From: Coffea arabica
Lineage: Eukaryota > Streptophyta > Magnoliopsida > Gentianales > Rubiaceae
Assembly (NCBI RefSeq): GCF_036785885.1
Contig: NC_092324.1
Span: 31,175,001 to 31,239,000, forward strand
Length of the DNA: 64,000 nucleotides
Direction of reading: 5' to 3'
In this document: positions 22,815 to 33,695 of the stretch, one piece after another
How positions within the stretch are numbered: the first letter of the stretch is position 1
Layout of the letters: each line of letters begins with the position of its first letter
The notes under the pieces: generated by a model
What the model was told of the DNA's origin: nothing
Databases searched by the model: none
Seen by the model: the letters and a program-made list of their open reading frames with translations, nothing else
Program-made: the position numbers and the translations under genes

Positions 22815-23500
22815 AAAATGAAGGAAAGCCATAAAGACCTGTTGTTTTATTGGAAAACGGGTATCTTTTTATTTTATTCGATAAATAAATTTGTTTATGA
22901 CAAAATGGGCACTCTTTTCTTATAATGGAGAAAAGTCATAAAGAGTTGGTGTTTTATTGAAAAATGAGTTTATTTTTATTTCATCCGATAAACAAATTCC
23001 TTTTTGCCTTCAAAATGAGTACTCTGTTCTTATAATGGAGGAAAGTCATAAAGAGCTGGTGTTTTATTGAAAAAATGGGTTTATTTTTATTTTATCTGAT
23101 AAATAAATTTGTTTATGAAAAAATGGGTACTCTGTTCTTAAAATGGTGGAAAGTCATAAAGAGCTGGTCTTTTATTAAAAAACGGGTTTGTTTTTATTTT
23201 ATCCGATAAATAAATTTATTTATGGGAAAATGGGTACTCTATTCTTATAATGGAGGAAAGCCATAAAGAGTTGGTCTTTTATTGAAAAATAGATTTATTT
23301 TTATTTTATCTGATAAATAAATTTATTTATGAGAAAATGGGTACTCTATTCTTATAATGGAGGAAAGTCATAAAGAGCTGGTCTTTTATTAGAAAATGGA
23401 TTTATTTTTATTTTATTTGATAAATAAATTTAATTATGAAAAAATGGGTACTCTGTTCTTATAATGGAGAAAAGCCATAAAGAGTTAGTCTTTTATGCGA
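22815..23500 (-). repeat. Inverted tandem array of the same ~106-108-bp unit, seven copies
   Basis: Units carry CATAAAGAGCTGGTCTTTTA, then TTTATTTTATCYGATAAATA and GGGTACTCTGTTCTTATAAT, the reverse complement of the 19206-19833 array. Unit starts are near 22829, 22938, 23046, 23154, 23262, 23369 and 23474. The spacing is very regular. Confidence 0.88.
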
Positions 23501-24269
23501 ACTTTATACTTTACGGAAAGTGACCACAATTTGGTTTATGAAATAATCCCAAATAAAAATTTAGAATGAATTTATTTGTTTTGAAAGTTGTATAACGGTC
23601 GTTAAAACTCCAGAGATTGGCAAAAAAAATTTGGGGTTGCAGAAAGGCAGAGGGAAGAAGGAGAAGAATTGAGCTTTTTGTCTGTTGCAATTATTCCGTT
23701 AAAAATGGCTCCATTCGGTTTTACCCATTTTTTGTTGGGTAAAATCATTGGTTCTAACGATCAATTCTTCATTTCTCATCAATTCTCCTTAATTGGCCAA
23801 AATTACGAAACTTTGAGGATGCAATATGTTTGGGGTGAAACTTTGAGGATAAAATTGGCCAACCACCCAAACTTTGAGGATGAAAAGTGCATTTTTTCCT
23901 ATAAGATATTTAATCAAATGTTATTTCTTGTCTTAATTTTAGTTATGACTATACTACATATTTATTAAATAGACATACCTTTATAATTACAGTTAATATT
24001 TGATATTTTAGGATGCCATATATTTAAATAGATGAAAATTATTTTGAACATAACATATTAAAATAATTTTATTTGTCAATCATTTTGGCCCTCTATCCAA
24101 GGAAAAAATCTTGGCTTCATCACTGCCTAGGAGGAAATTGGGGTCTATTGCTAACAAAAGATTGTGAAAATTTACCTTTATATCCTAATTATTTGGAAAA
24201 ATCTAATGAACAAATTTTGCAAAAGAAACCTTGTTTCTTACCAACAAATTAAGTAACTAATAAAATCAC
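23501..24269. other. Intergenic, no gene seen
   Basis: A 99-codon frame (23669-23968 +) contains a small internal duplication of GAAACTTTGAGGAT and no domain. Otherwise AT-rich and featureless. Confidence 0.45.
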
Positions 24270-25095
24270 CTTTAATATTGCTTTAACATATTTAATTTAT
24301 GTTAAATACAAATTTTACCAGTTTCTCTTTTGTAAAAATATAAGTGTATAAATTTTTCAATTTTAGTTACAAACATTTATGTATTTTACATAAATGTAGT
24401 GATTCAAAGTAAAATACCCAAAAATAGCTAGTATTTTGTTGATATAATGCAAAAAAATCCATAAAGAGTTGGTATGTTATCGGCGCAATCTTTTTTACTT
24501 TCACATAGTTAAAATTTGTTAAATGCAAAATCTACTAGTTTTCCCTTCCTAAAAATATAAGTATAATACTTTTTCAATTTTAGTTACAAACATTTTACAT
24601 AAATGTAATGATTCAGAGTAAAATACCCATAAATAGTTAATATTTTGTTGATGTAATGCAAAAAACTCATAAAGAGTTGGTATGTTATGGACAAAACTTT
24701 TTTACTTTCACATATTTAAAATTTGTTAATACAAAATTTACTAGTTTCCCTTTCATAAAAATATTAGTGTAACACATTTTTAATTTTAGTTACAAACATT
24801 TATGTATTTTTCATAAATGTAATGATTCAGAGTAAAATGCCCATAAATAACTAGTATTTTGTTGATGTAATGCAAAAAAATCATAAAGAGGAGGTATGTT
24901 ATGGGCAATATGTTTTTTACTTTCACAAAAATCAGTTTATGTTAAATACAGGACAACCAATTTTCATTTCGTAAAAATATTAGTGTAACAGTTTTTCAAT
25001 TTTAGTTATAAATATTTATGTATTTTACATAAATGTAATGATTCAGAGTAAAATGCCCATAAATAGATAGTATTTTGTTGATGTAATGCCCATAA
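24270..25095. repeat. Tandem array of a ~210-bp unit, four copies
   Basis: The marker GATTCAGAGTAAAATRCCCA occurs at ~24401, 24610, 24824 and 25040 (spacings 209, 214, 216). Each unit also has TTTTAGTTACAAACATTTAT and AGTATTTTGTTGATRTAATG. The units contain CATAAAGAGTTGGTATGTTA, close to the CATAAAGAGYTGGTSTTTTA core of the 106-bp arrays, so the two arrays may share an origin. Confidence 0.85.
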
Positions 25096-26479
25096 TCGGG
25101 AGAATCAATTGGAATTCACTGTTCCTCAACCTTGGACGCTTTATGTAAAGTAGAGATATTTGTATTCAATTAAATGTGAAACAGGCAACAATCTGTCTTC
25201 CCACGAACCCAGTTTTCACAAATGTTAATATTTTACTAATATAACAATTAAAATCAATTTTAATAATTCAAATTTAGTAGGTTAGATAAAAGTTGTTAGA
25301 AAAGTGAGAAATCAAAAGAAAAATAACTCAAATTTATTAAAAGTCCAAAAAGGATTCAATACTTCAGCTTTAGAAGTCCTCCAAATGACTATATATTAGA
25401 ACGTCTATAATCAAAATAAATTAGATAATTAAAAAACTTAATATTTCAAACATTTATTTTCTTAAGTTTCACTTCTTAAAGGCTCTCAACTCGTTATTCA
25501 ATAATGACCATATGTTGCTTCAAAGTCAAGTATGGCTGTGTTTAGTACTGCTTACGCTTCCTTTTTGGTGTTTTATTCGTAGACCCATTATATTTATGTT
25601 AATTCCGTCACACCCCAATACATTTCCAACTTCTGCAGTACGCAACATTTCCCCATCCCCCAACAAGTTTATTGGTCACCACTTGCTTTTGTAGAAATAT
25701 TTCCTTCATCCTCCGTACATGTCAGTTTCTTTGCCATATTCTTTACCTTTCCACGTGCCTGCTTCTTTGCCATATTCTTTACATTTTCACACCTGTCTTG
25801 GATTAGTTAAATACACTACAGAATTTACATCATAAGACAGCAAAATACTACTGTAACTATGGCACAAACAAAAAGACGGAGACATTGATCATAGCAAATG
25901 ATGGCACAGAGTGGCGAGGACAGCTGAATGATGATTGATTTGAATGTAGTGAAGTATTGTTGAGGGACTCCAAAATGCATCGTGATTTCGGATCCGTCTA
26001 CAGTAGGAATCCTTTGATCAAGTCTAGTCTCTATCATAGGAAGTGTGTACGTCAAGTCAGATGTAGTCTGACTTTCGGTAGGAAAACAAGTCACGTACAA
26101 ACTTGCTCACAACGTGCCTGGTAAGAATTTGTGGGATCCAGAATGATTAACGGATACACCAATCACAATTATTGAATTTAAGCCATGCCATATCTATTTG
26201 TAAATGTTCTTTATGGTAGTCATTTTAATTGATTTTGTAACTAAACACAATATACCTCACCAATTAGTTTCCCTTTTCCAATTCACTATTATCTGCATAA
26301 ATGAAAACTTCCACTACTTGTTACTCACATCTCTTAAATAATATTGTTCGTCGTGAAATCACATTTTTTAAATGTATTTATGTTCTATTAATACTTATTG
26401 ATGAGTACGAATTCTACATTCATTTGTCTCTTCTTTTATTGTTAATAGTCAATATGCGCTGTCCAATCTCTACTGCACA
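25096..26479. other. Intergenic; small 36-bp tandem duplication
   Basis: TTCTTTGCCATATTCTTTAC occurs twice at ~25729 and ~25764, separated by CTTTCCACGTGCCTGC. No gene recognised; a 91-codon minus frame (26100-25825) has no motif. Confidence 0.5.
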
Positions 26480-26870
26480 AATTTGATAAAATTTGCTAAA
26501 CACAAAGTTAATAGTCGTTTCTTATATTTACTGAATTATAAATTGCTAAATTTCTAACATATTCCACAGGTTTCCCAACTCACAAAAAGTTATACCATTT
26601 CTCCTAAATACAAAGTTACAAATCAATTAACTATGTTTAACGATCACGGACACCCCCACTAATTCATTTTCCATTAAAGGCTCTTCACTTATTACACTTT
26701 TTTCCCTACATTATACTTCAATGGTAAGAAATGTTACAGTGTTTCGTACAATGACCCAATTCAACCACTAGTTAGGGTTCACTGCAAACTAGTCCTTATA
26801 CTATGAATGAGTTATTTGTGCGTCTTCTTTGTAACTTTCAGTAGTATGGTTTTCCGAAATGGGTTAATTG
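26480..26870 (+). repeat. Dispersed repeat, intact copy (inverted partner at 34870-39010)
   Basis: Segments such as TTGCTAAATTTCTAAC, CCAATTCAACCACTAGTTAG, TATGAATGAGTTATTTG and TTTGTAACTTTCAGT match, on the opposite strand, 38713-39010 plus 34870-34913, where the copia element 34914-38712 interrupts the partner copy. Identity looks like roughly 70% by eye. The repeat's nature is unknown. Confidence 0.7.
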
Positions 26871-27310
26871 CACTTACCTTCCTTGAAGTTTAACCAAACT
26901 ATAAATTGAACCCATAGAATTAATCATATTACGGTCTCCCTCTTATCATTAACACCTTCTAAGTACAACAAATAGATGTGAAATTACAAAAAATACCATC
27001 TGCATGCAATAGTACAACTTCACAGAGTAATAAGTTGTTAATTGATAAAAGTAAAAAAGAAAAATAAGTTTTTTTATTTTTTTAATGATTACATTTTCCT
27101 TAATAAGAATTTAAAAATAAATGGAACTAAATAGAAAAATAGAAAAAGTTTGTCGTAGTTTCAAATAAGATTCTTAAATGAGGAAAAAGGAAAAGAAAAA
27201 TGAGCAAACAAGAACCAACCTGGAAAACAAATCTAACCAAACGAAAAACTAGAGAAAAAATATGAATAACTAAATTATCAATGTTATAAAATAATCAAAT
27301 AATTAATGGA
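26871..27310. other. Intergenic, AT-rich, no gene seen
   Basis: No recognisable repeat or coding sequence between the dispersed repeat and the copia LTR. Confidence 0.4.
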
Positions 27311-27682
27311 TGTCTATTACAACCTATCACTATTTTCAAAATGATAAACCTATTAATATTTTTGAGGTGATTATAAACCCATCACTATTTTCGAGATAAT
27401 AAACTTATCATTATATTCGAAAAGATCTTATCGCTATCTTGATAAGAATTATGGTTGTTAGTGTAATTTGAACTGTTCTATACTCTCCTATAAATATGGG
27501 TCATCCACTCTTGTATCGTATGTACAGAACTCAAGATCATTTGAGTAAATGAAAAGATAGTTCTTCTTTCTTGTTTATTTTTCTCTTTTCCTAAATTCAT
27601 CAGTTTTCTTGATTTTCTTAGCATAGTACCCACCGTATAAATAATACAAATCCTATATTATATGAGTATTAGTTTTATAACA
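27311..27682 (+). repeat. Ty1-copia LTR (5' LTR of a truncated element)
   Basis: Starts TGTCTATTACAACC and ends TTAGTTTTATAACA. It has a TATA-like CCTATAAATATGGG at ~27488 and CT-rich R/U5 sequence. It is followed directly by CGTTATCAACACGA, matching the CGTTATTAGCACGAG that follows the LTR of the intact copia element (minus strand, 38366 downward). The start is approximate. Confidence 0.65.
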
Positions 27683-28418
27683 CGTTATCAACACGAAATT
27701 CTACCATTGAGCAATTATGAATCACAAGTCTCTACCATTGGGATGAAACATGAATCTCTACTTCTAAGTTAAAGTGAAACATGAGTCTCTATCTTGAGTA
27801 AATGTGAAGCATGAGTCTCTACCTTTGAACATACATGAAACACAAGACTCTACTTTTGAACAATCAAAATATAAGTCTCAATTTTGAATGATTATTGAAC
27901 ACACATTTCAATTCTTAACTCCTCCTTGAGGTAAGTTATTCTTCACAAACTTATTTCAATTTCTTATAACTAACTTTTGAATAATCGTAAAGTATAAGTG
28001 CCTATTACTAAATAATCACTAAACACAAATATATACTTTTCGATATCTTTGAGGTAATATTTCTTCTTTCAATTCTACTCGCTTATCTTATCAAAAGAAT
28101 TATTTATTATGGATACTAGATATTGAAATACATCCTAATACAAAGAGTTTTGGAGACACTATTATAGAAAATTAATTGTGCTTGAGGATCCACTTATCCT
28201 TTGAAATAATTAAAAGAAAGAGATTCGATCGCCTGAAAAAGGTCGTTCTTTCAAAAGTCTAGTTTGATAAATTTATATATAGCTACGAAATTTTAAATCA
28301 ATTAATGAAAATAATTCCACAGTGTTTAGAATTACTTCTCAGTTGAAATTATGTAGAGAAAATATCGCTCATGAGATATGTTGAAAATAATATTCCCTAC
28401 ACTTGATTCCTTGAATAC
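27683..28418 (+). pseudogene. Truncated copia leader and gag start
   Basis: The segment AGAGTTTTGGAGACACTATT to GATTCGATCGCCTG matches, reverse-complemented, 37960-38060 of the copia element at 34914-38712 and continues to the ACTTCTCAGTTGAAATT segment. No open frame of useful length survives. Homology stops at ~28400, where an LTR-like sequence begins. Short repeats of the form CATGAGTCTCTACCTTTGA recur through 27700-27900. Confidence 0.6.
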
Positions 28419-29374
28419 TGATACGAATCTCGATCCTCCAAGAAGAATCGAGAACGTGAACCACAAGCCCTAGACCTAGGTTAAGGATCAACGTTTGGGA
28501 ATGGAATTCATAATCAATAAAGGACAACTCAAGATTGATTAGAATAGGTAGAACGACGACACAATCAAGGTGAATACTTGATTAATAAGTCAATGAAGCA
28601 CCTTAGGCCAACTCTAAGATGTTCAAAGATAGCTTTCACAAGCCGCAAAGAGCTCTTTCTCACAAGAAAGAAATCTGAAATTTTCTCAAAATTATTCAAC
28701 GTTATGTAAGACATAAAAACTAAGGTTTTTTATAGCCTTTACAAGAGTCACTACTCCTAACCATACTAGAACTCACTTAACCAAACCCTAACTACTAAGA
28801 ATTAACTCAACTAGCTCAAGTCGGCTGGTTTTAAAGCTTATCAAGTTCATTTGCATCAAGCTAGGGACATCACATTGTGTCTTGGCTAAATGTTTTAGAT
28901 TATTAGTTATACTTGTCATTTGTCACTTTAGTTCCAGCCGAATTGTTAGTTGGTTGGTTTAATGTTAGTCACATTAAGCTAGAAATTTGCAGAAATCAAA
29001 CCTCAAGAATGCTGGAAAAATAATACACAACAAAGCTAGAAACTTGCAGATTTATTGCTGCAAAGATGAACCTTTAACGAGACCAAGAAACTCTAGATGA
29101 TCATGGTATAAAATCTATACAGATTTGGGGTTGAATTTGGATAGATTTTGGACCAGTAATTGAACACACTTGGATGCTTAATTATTTCTGGAAATCTACC
29201 CTACAAAACCAGATTTGACTTGGACAACAATGACACAAAAATCTGGAAAGTAATGGACTTTAAACAAGACAACTAGAATTAGGAAACTATGATTCTTTGT
29301 AACCCAAAACTGATTTGGACTCTTTTTGGACTACCTAAACTTGATTAAAACTGGAATTAAGGATTCAAAGACAA
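28419..29374 (-). mobile_element. Gypsy-like LTR fragment and leader-like sequence
   Basis: TGATACGAATCTCGATCC at 28419 resembles the U5-end complement of the LTR at 29375 (TGATGCGAACTCAATTCC). The minus strand has a TATA-like GGCTATAAAAAAC at ~28735, so the orientation is probably minus. From ~28990 the sequence is rich in CTGGAAATCT and CCAGATTT words, also seen at 34198-34320. Ends are uncertain and no coding sequence is present. Confidence 0.4.
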
Positions 29375-29983
29375 TGATGCGAACTCAATTCCCCAAGCTC
29401 CCACTCTCGAAGAAACGAATTGCATAGGCAGTGGAAGGATCTATCTTGATCAGGTTATGGATACAAAGGATGGACTCTAAATCAATCAAGAATAGTTCGA
29501 GATTGTTTAGAACGGTAGAAAGGCATTACAATTCAACACGGTCTTGAATTGATAAGCCAAATTTGAACAAAGGAGACACAACTCACTTTGTATCAAGAGA
29601 CGGTCCCAAGGAACAAGAAAGAGAAAGAACTCTCACAATTTTATTCATAATCACCATGTTTGAAAAGTTGCATAAGATTGGCTATTTATAACCTTACATG
29701 ACTCAAAACCCTAATTCTAATTTAAAAAACATAAGACATAACTTATTGTACTAAACCTGCTGGATATGCCTTGGTAGGCTCACAAGACCCAAACAAACAT
29801 TAGGAAATAGAAAATTACTTAAAACTACGAAAGTCGCTAAAAATTGGAAAAATTGGTCCAACAGGAATCCGTCGGATGTTTCTACATTTTTTCCACCGGT
29901 TTTGTCAACCAATTATAATCCATTCCACAGTTAGCTCAGTTAGGTCTCCCAGTAACACTTCTTCCAAGCCTGGATTCATATCA
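29375..29983 (-). repeat. Left LTR (correct orientation, minus)
   Basis: Read on the minus strand it starts TGATATGAATCCAGGC at 29983 and ends GAATTGAGTTCGCATCA at 29375. It has a TATA-type sequence mirroring GGCTATTTATAACC at ~29682. The adjoining polypurine tract is AAGAAGGAGGGAA (minus, 29996-29984). Confidence 0.85.
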
Positions 29984-30283
29984 TTCCCTCCTTCTTGAAG
30001 GCAATTTGTTCTCCAATCGAGTGCTTGCCTTCAAAAGAGCAATTCAAGGAATATCTTGATGAATGCGAGCCAAGAAACATGCCTTCTACTCAATTTGATC
30101 ACGAGCCCCCTCATGTCTCGACTCACGAACCATGAAGCACAAACACTGTCCACCAAGCTTATCCGATCCTCTATCACTCTCTTCCCCATGAAAATGATTC
30201 GACCTCAAATTGATACCTAAGTCAAAGACGAAAGAAGAAGAATGAATGATGATGAAAGACTTGCAATTACTAAACTCACTCAG

Positions 30284-31800
30284 CTAATAACAAGTAGGAA
30301 AAACTTGGTAACCATGCATCATTCGAAAACTCTTAGCATGATCTAAAGACATACTAGAACTACTAAATGAATAAGCATCATAGATACTGACACAATGATC
30401 ACATGACTCAAAGACAATGAATGAATCATAAGGATTCAAAATGAAACTCTCACAACACAAACAACTGCAACATAGAAAAGGTCTCAATTCTACACTAAAA
30501 CTATTAGCGCAATGCAAACCAATAGGACAAACAAAAAAATTAGAATTTAAAGTAGTAATTTTAGCTTCAAAATTATTCAAAAGATAACTCCCTTCCAATA
30601 CAAGAGACTGGTTTACTAAGGCAGTACACTTTGCTACAGATTGGTGGTAGAAATATGCAACTTCTCGAAAGATCATTACTCCTTCAACTGGATTAGAAAT
30701 AGTGCATGTCATAAAAACCTTCACTTGACCTTGCTTAACCTGCATAAGACAATGAACACTAAACAAAGCAAAGATAAGATTATTAGTAGACAAATAAGAA
30801 GTCTCACTACTTCCCTCAATTTTTACAATCATACTCTTAATCTCAAGAGAACTCTCGCTCATGTTCTCGCTCAAGCACAATGCACTCTCTTTTTCATTAT
30901 ACCTTCTCTCGACTTTTACTTCATGTACATTCACATTTTGTACATCATTGAGCTCACTCGCAACTTCCTCCTCCCATTCTGTAACTTCAATAATAATTTC
31001 TTCAAACTCAACTCTACTTTGGATGGGTTTAGCCGGATTTGCAATAGCAACAACTTCCACAAAGTCCAAGTTAGAAGGTGACTGATTATTGCATTTTGCT
31101 TTCTCCTTTACTCGCTTCTCATGTAGAAGTCATTGGTAGATATCCCACCATGATTCCTCATGTGACTCATTCTTAGACTTAGGTGTGGAATTTGTCAGAT
31201 GAACCTCCTCATTCCTTCTTTGAAGTCTCCTTTCAATTTTAATCGTCATACTTACCACATCCCTCAACTTCATATGAGATAGTACTTCAATGCGATCAAC
31301 TATCTTTCTTTTCATTTCACTCAAAAATCGGTCAATAGCAGTGTCTAGATTTTCTTCAATCCCAACTTGCTTCATTATTGACTCCATCTCTTCAAAATAT
31401 TCAACCACGGACTTAGAACCTTAATTAAGTAAGTGAAATTTTTTCAGCAACTCTCTAAAGTAAGTAGGAGCATATCTCTTAAGCATTATCCTCTTCAATG
31501 CATCCCAAGTGGCAATTTTTGCACATAATCGACGTTTCTTCACAAATTGACTCCGCCATGTTAAAGCATAATCATTAAAAGCACGAGTAGCCAATTTTAC
31601 CTTCTCCTTCTCAGTATAAGATTGATGTCCAAAGAAGCATTCCACTTTCTCTACCTATGTTAAGCATGCATCGGGATCTTTAAGACAACTGAATGATGGT
31701 ATGGATATTTTAGAGTTAGAAGAACCAACTCCTCAATATCCTCTTAATTCCTCCTCATGACGTCGCCAATCATGAATGTGATAAGGTCCTCCACTTGAAT
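30284..31800 (-). pseudogene. Retrotransposon gag pseudogene (Ty3-gypsy type)
   Basis: One reading frame from ~31720 to 30284 is interrupted by three in-frame stops (near 31656, 31415 and 31130). The gag core shows SCLKDPDAC, VECFFGHQSYTEKEKVKLA, YALTWRSQF, KRYAPTYFRELLKKFHLL and VVEYFEEMES, the retrotransposon gag signature. A basic stretch, IERRLQRRNEEVH, follows. The last 261 codons (31069-30284) are open, with several cysteine pairs (CCSCLCCES), but no CCHC knuckle or protease motif is seen; their function is unknown. No pol follows before the polypurine tract at 29996. Confidence 0.8.
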
Positions 31801-33035
31801 ATCTAGAGGTAGATCTCTCTATTCGACCAAAAGTGTGTATGTGAATCTGGAAGAATGGTTAGTGACAAGAAAGAAATTTCCTCACAACACTCCCTTACAT
31901 CTATCCACTCACTCTCGTGTTTACACTCAAGTAAGTACGCTCTATTAATCTCACCACTCTTTCAAGTCCTTAATCACAACTCCTGAGACAAATTGAATTT
32001 GCTCACAATTGATCAAGAAGGTTTTACAATTCAATCAACACAGTGGCAATGGATAGGAGTTTTTAGGCGAATGGCTAGGAGTTGATGAGACTTGACTCAA
32101 ATAATTCAAAAAATGACTCAAAGATGGACGAAATTATACAATAACAGAAGAAACGAATGGCTAGAACTAATAAAAACAGTGACTCAACAGAAATTTGGAA
32201 ATTTAGTGATTCTATCCAATTGTACTTGGTTGGAATTTGGAAACTTAGATCAATTGATTCTTGGATTCACTTTGGGAAAGCAAGATGTTACTTTAAGGAG
32301 CTTTCCTAAATGTGTCTAGCGGCTTAACAAACCAAATTGGACAAGGATCCATGTGACCAGATTTTGGCAACAATCCAAGTCAAATTAGGTTTCCAAATTC
32401 AAGACTATTTTCTTGTTTCCAAATTCAAGACCATGATCCGTCTAACAACTCGTTTCTTTCTTTTTTCTCATGGATCAAGTTTTTTTCCCTCCTTTTTTCT
32501 TTCAATTCAAATCAAGAAACAAGAACAGTCACAATTCCAAGTTCAAGAAAATAAACTAGGGTTTCAAGAATCACAAGATTTTGAAATTTTTGATTCAAGG
32601 TTTCCAAGAATCACAATGATACAATCCAAGAATTTCAAGAAACACCCAAACCAACTACAAGACTCAAGAACAACAAGAGACAAGCACATGGTATGCAAAT
32701 ATTTTTTTTTCCGGATGAACAGTATTGCTACAGTATGATGAATAGTAATGATGCGATGAACAGTGTCGCTACAGTAGCGAAGAATAGCACCGCTACAGTA
32801 TGTGAACAGTACTTTTTTTTTTTTACTCAATTAAACATACAAACAAAGATGACTCAACAAGAAACGATAATTGAACAAACAATAACAAAGGCAATCACAT
32901 GAAATTCAAACTCTAGAACAGTGAACAAATTTTTTTTTTTTTGAATTAGGTAGGGTTTGGTAGAAAAACAAAGAGGAAAACAAGAAAAGAAAAAGGATAT
33001 TAACCTGGATCAAGAGTTGAAACTCTGATACCAAC
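31801..33035 (-). other. Leader region of the gag element with tRNA-Met primer-binding site
   Basis: The minus strand carries TGGTATCAGAG (33033-33023), the complement of the initiator Met-tRNA 3' end, two bases from the LTR edge. The leader is non-coding, with many TTCAAGAA words, and contains GCTACAGTA three times (32727-32801), including a palindrome with 7-bp arms, TCGCTAC-A-GTAGCGA (32766-32780). Plus-strand open frames here are taken as chance. Confidence 0.65.
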
Positions 33036-33673
33036 TGATACGAATCCAGGCTTGGAAGAAGTGTAATCGGGGGTCCTAACTGAGCTAACCGTGGAACGGA
33101 TTATAATTGGTGGACAAAATCGGTGGAAAAAATGTAGAAACCGTCCGACAGATTCTTGTCGGACCAACTTTTCCAATTTTTAGCGACTTTCATAGTTTTA
33201 AGTAATTTTCTATTTCCTAATGTTTGTTTGGGTCTTGTAAGCCTACTAAGGCATATCCAGCATGTTTAGTCCAATAAGTTGTGTCTTATTAGTGTTCAAG
33301 TCACATTAGGAAACTTATATTTTTTCAATTAGAATTAGGATTTTGAGTCATGTAAGGCTATAAATAGCCAATCTTATGCAATTTTCAAAGAAGGTGATTG
33401 TGAATAAAATTGTGAGAGTTCTTTCTCTTTCTTGTTTCTTGGAAACGTCCCTTGATACAAAGTGAGTTGTGTTTCCTTTATTCAAATTTGGTTTATCAAT
33501 TCAAGACCGCGTTGAATTGTGGTGCCTTTTTACCGTTCTAAACAATCTCGAACTATCCTTGATTGGTTTAGAGTCCATCCTTTGTATCCATAACCTGATT
33601 AAGATAGATTCTTTCACTGTCTGTGCAATTCATTTCTTCGAGAGCGGGAGTTTGGGGAATCGAGCTCATATCA
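33036..33673 (+). repeat. Right LTR, inverted relative to the element
   Basis: Plus strand: starts TGATACGAATCCAGGC, has the near-palindromic TATA box GGCTATAAATAGCC at ~33356, a GAATAAAATTG possible poly(A) signal at ~33401, and ends ATCGAGCTCATATCA. This is transcriptional sense on the plus strand, opposite to gag. Over ~140 aligned bases the differences from the left LTR are essentially all transitions. Confidence 0.85.
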
Positions 33674-33695
33674 GACGGACACAATGTAGCTGGAC

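Larger units (their letters stand above)
29375..33673 (-). mobile_element. Gag-only gypsy-type element with inverted LTRs
   Basis: A 4.3-kb unit: LTR (29375-29983), polypurine tract, gag pseudogene, leader, primer-binding site, LTR (33036-33673). No protease, integrase or RT is present, as in terminal-repeat gag-only (TR-GAG) elements described in plants. The two LTRs are about 90% identical where compared but lie in opposite orientation. The left one is oriented correctly for a minus-strand element, with the polypurine tract next to its U3 start. The right one is flipped, so the primer-binding site touches its U3 start. Outer flanks are GACAA and GACGG, not a clear target duplication. Confidence 0.75.

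Noticed and set aside
30641..31085. Plus-strand open frames of 146 and 74 codons
   Set aside because: They are antisense to the gag pseudogene, with no motif of their own.
29370..33678. 5-bp target duplication of the gag element (GACAA / GACGG)
   Set aside because: Only three of five bases match; this is not enough to claim a duplication.
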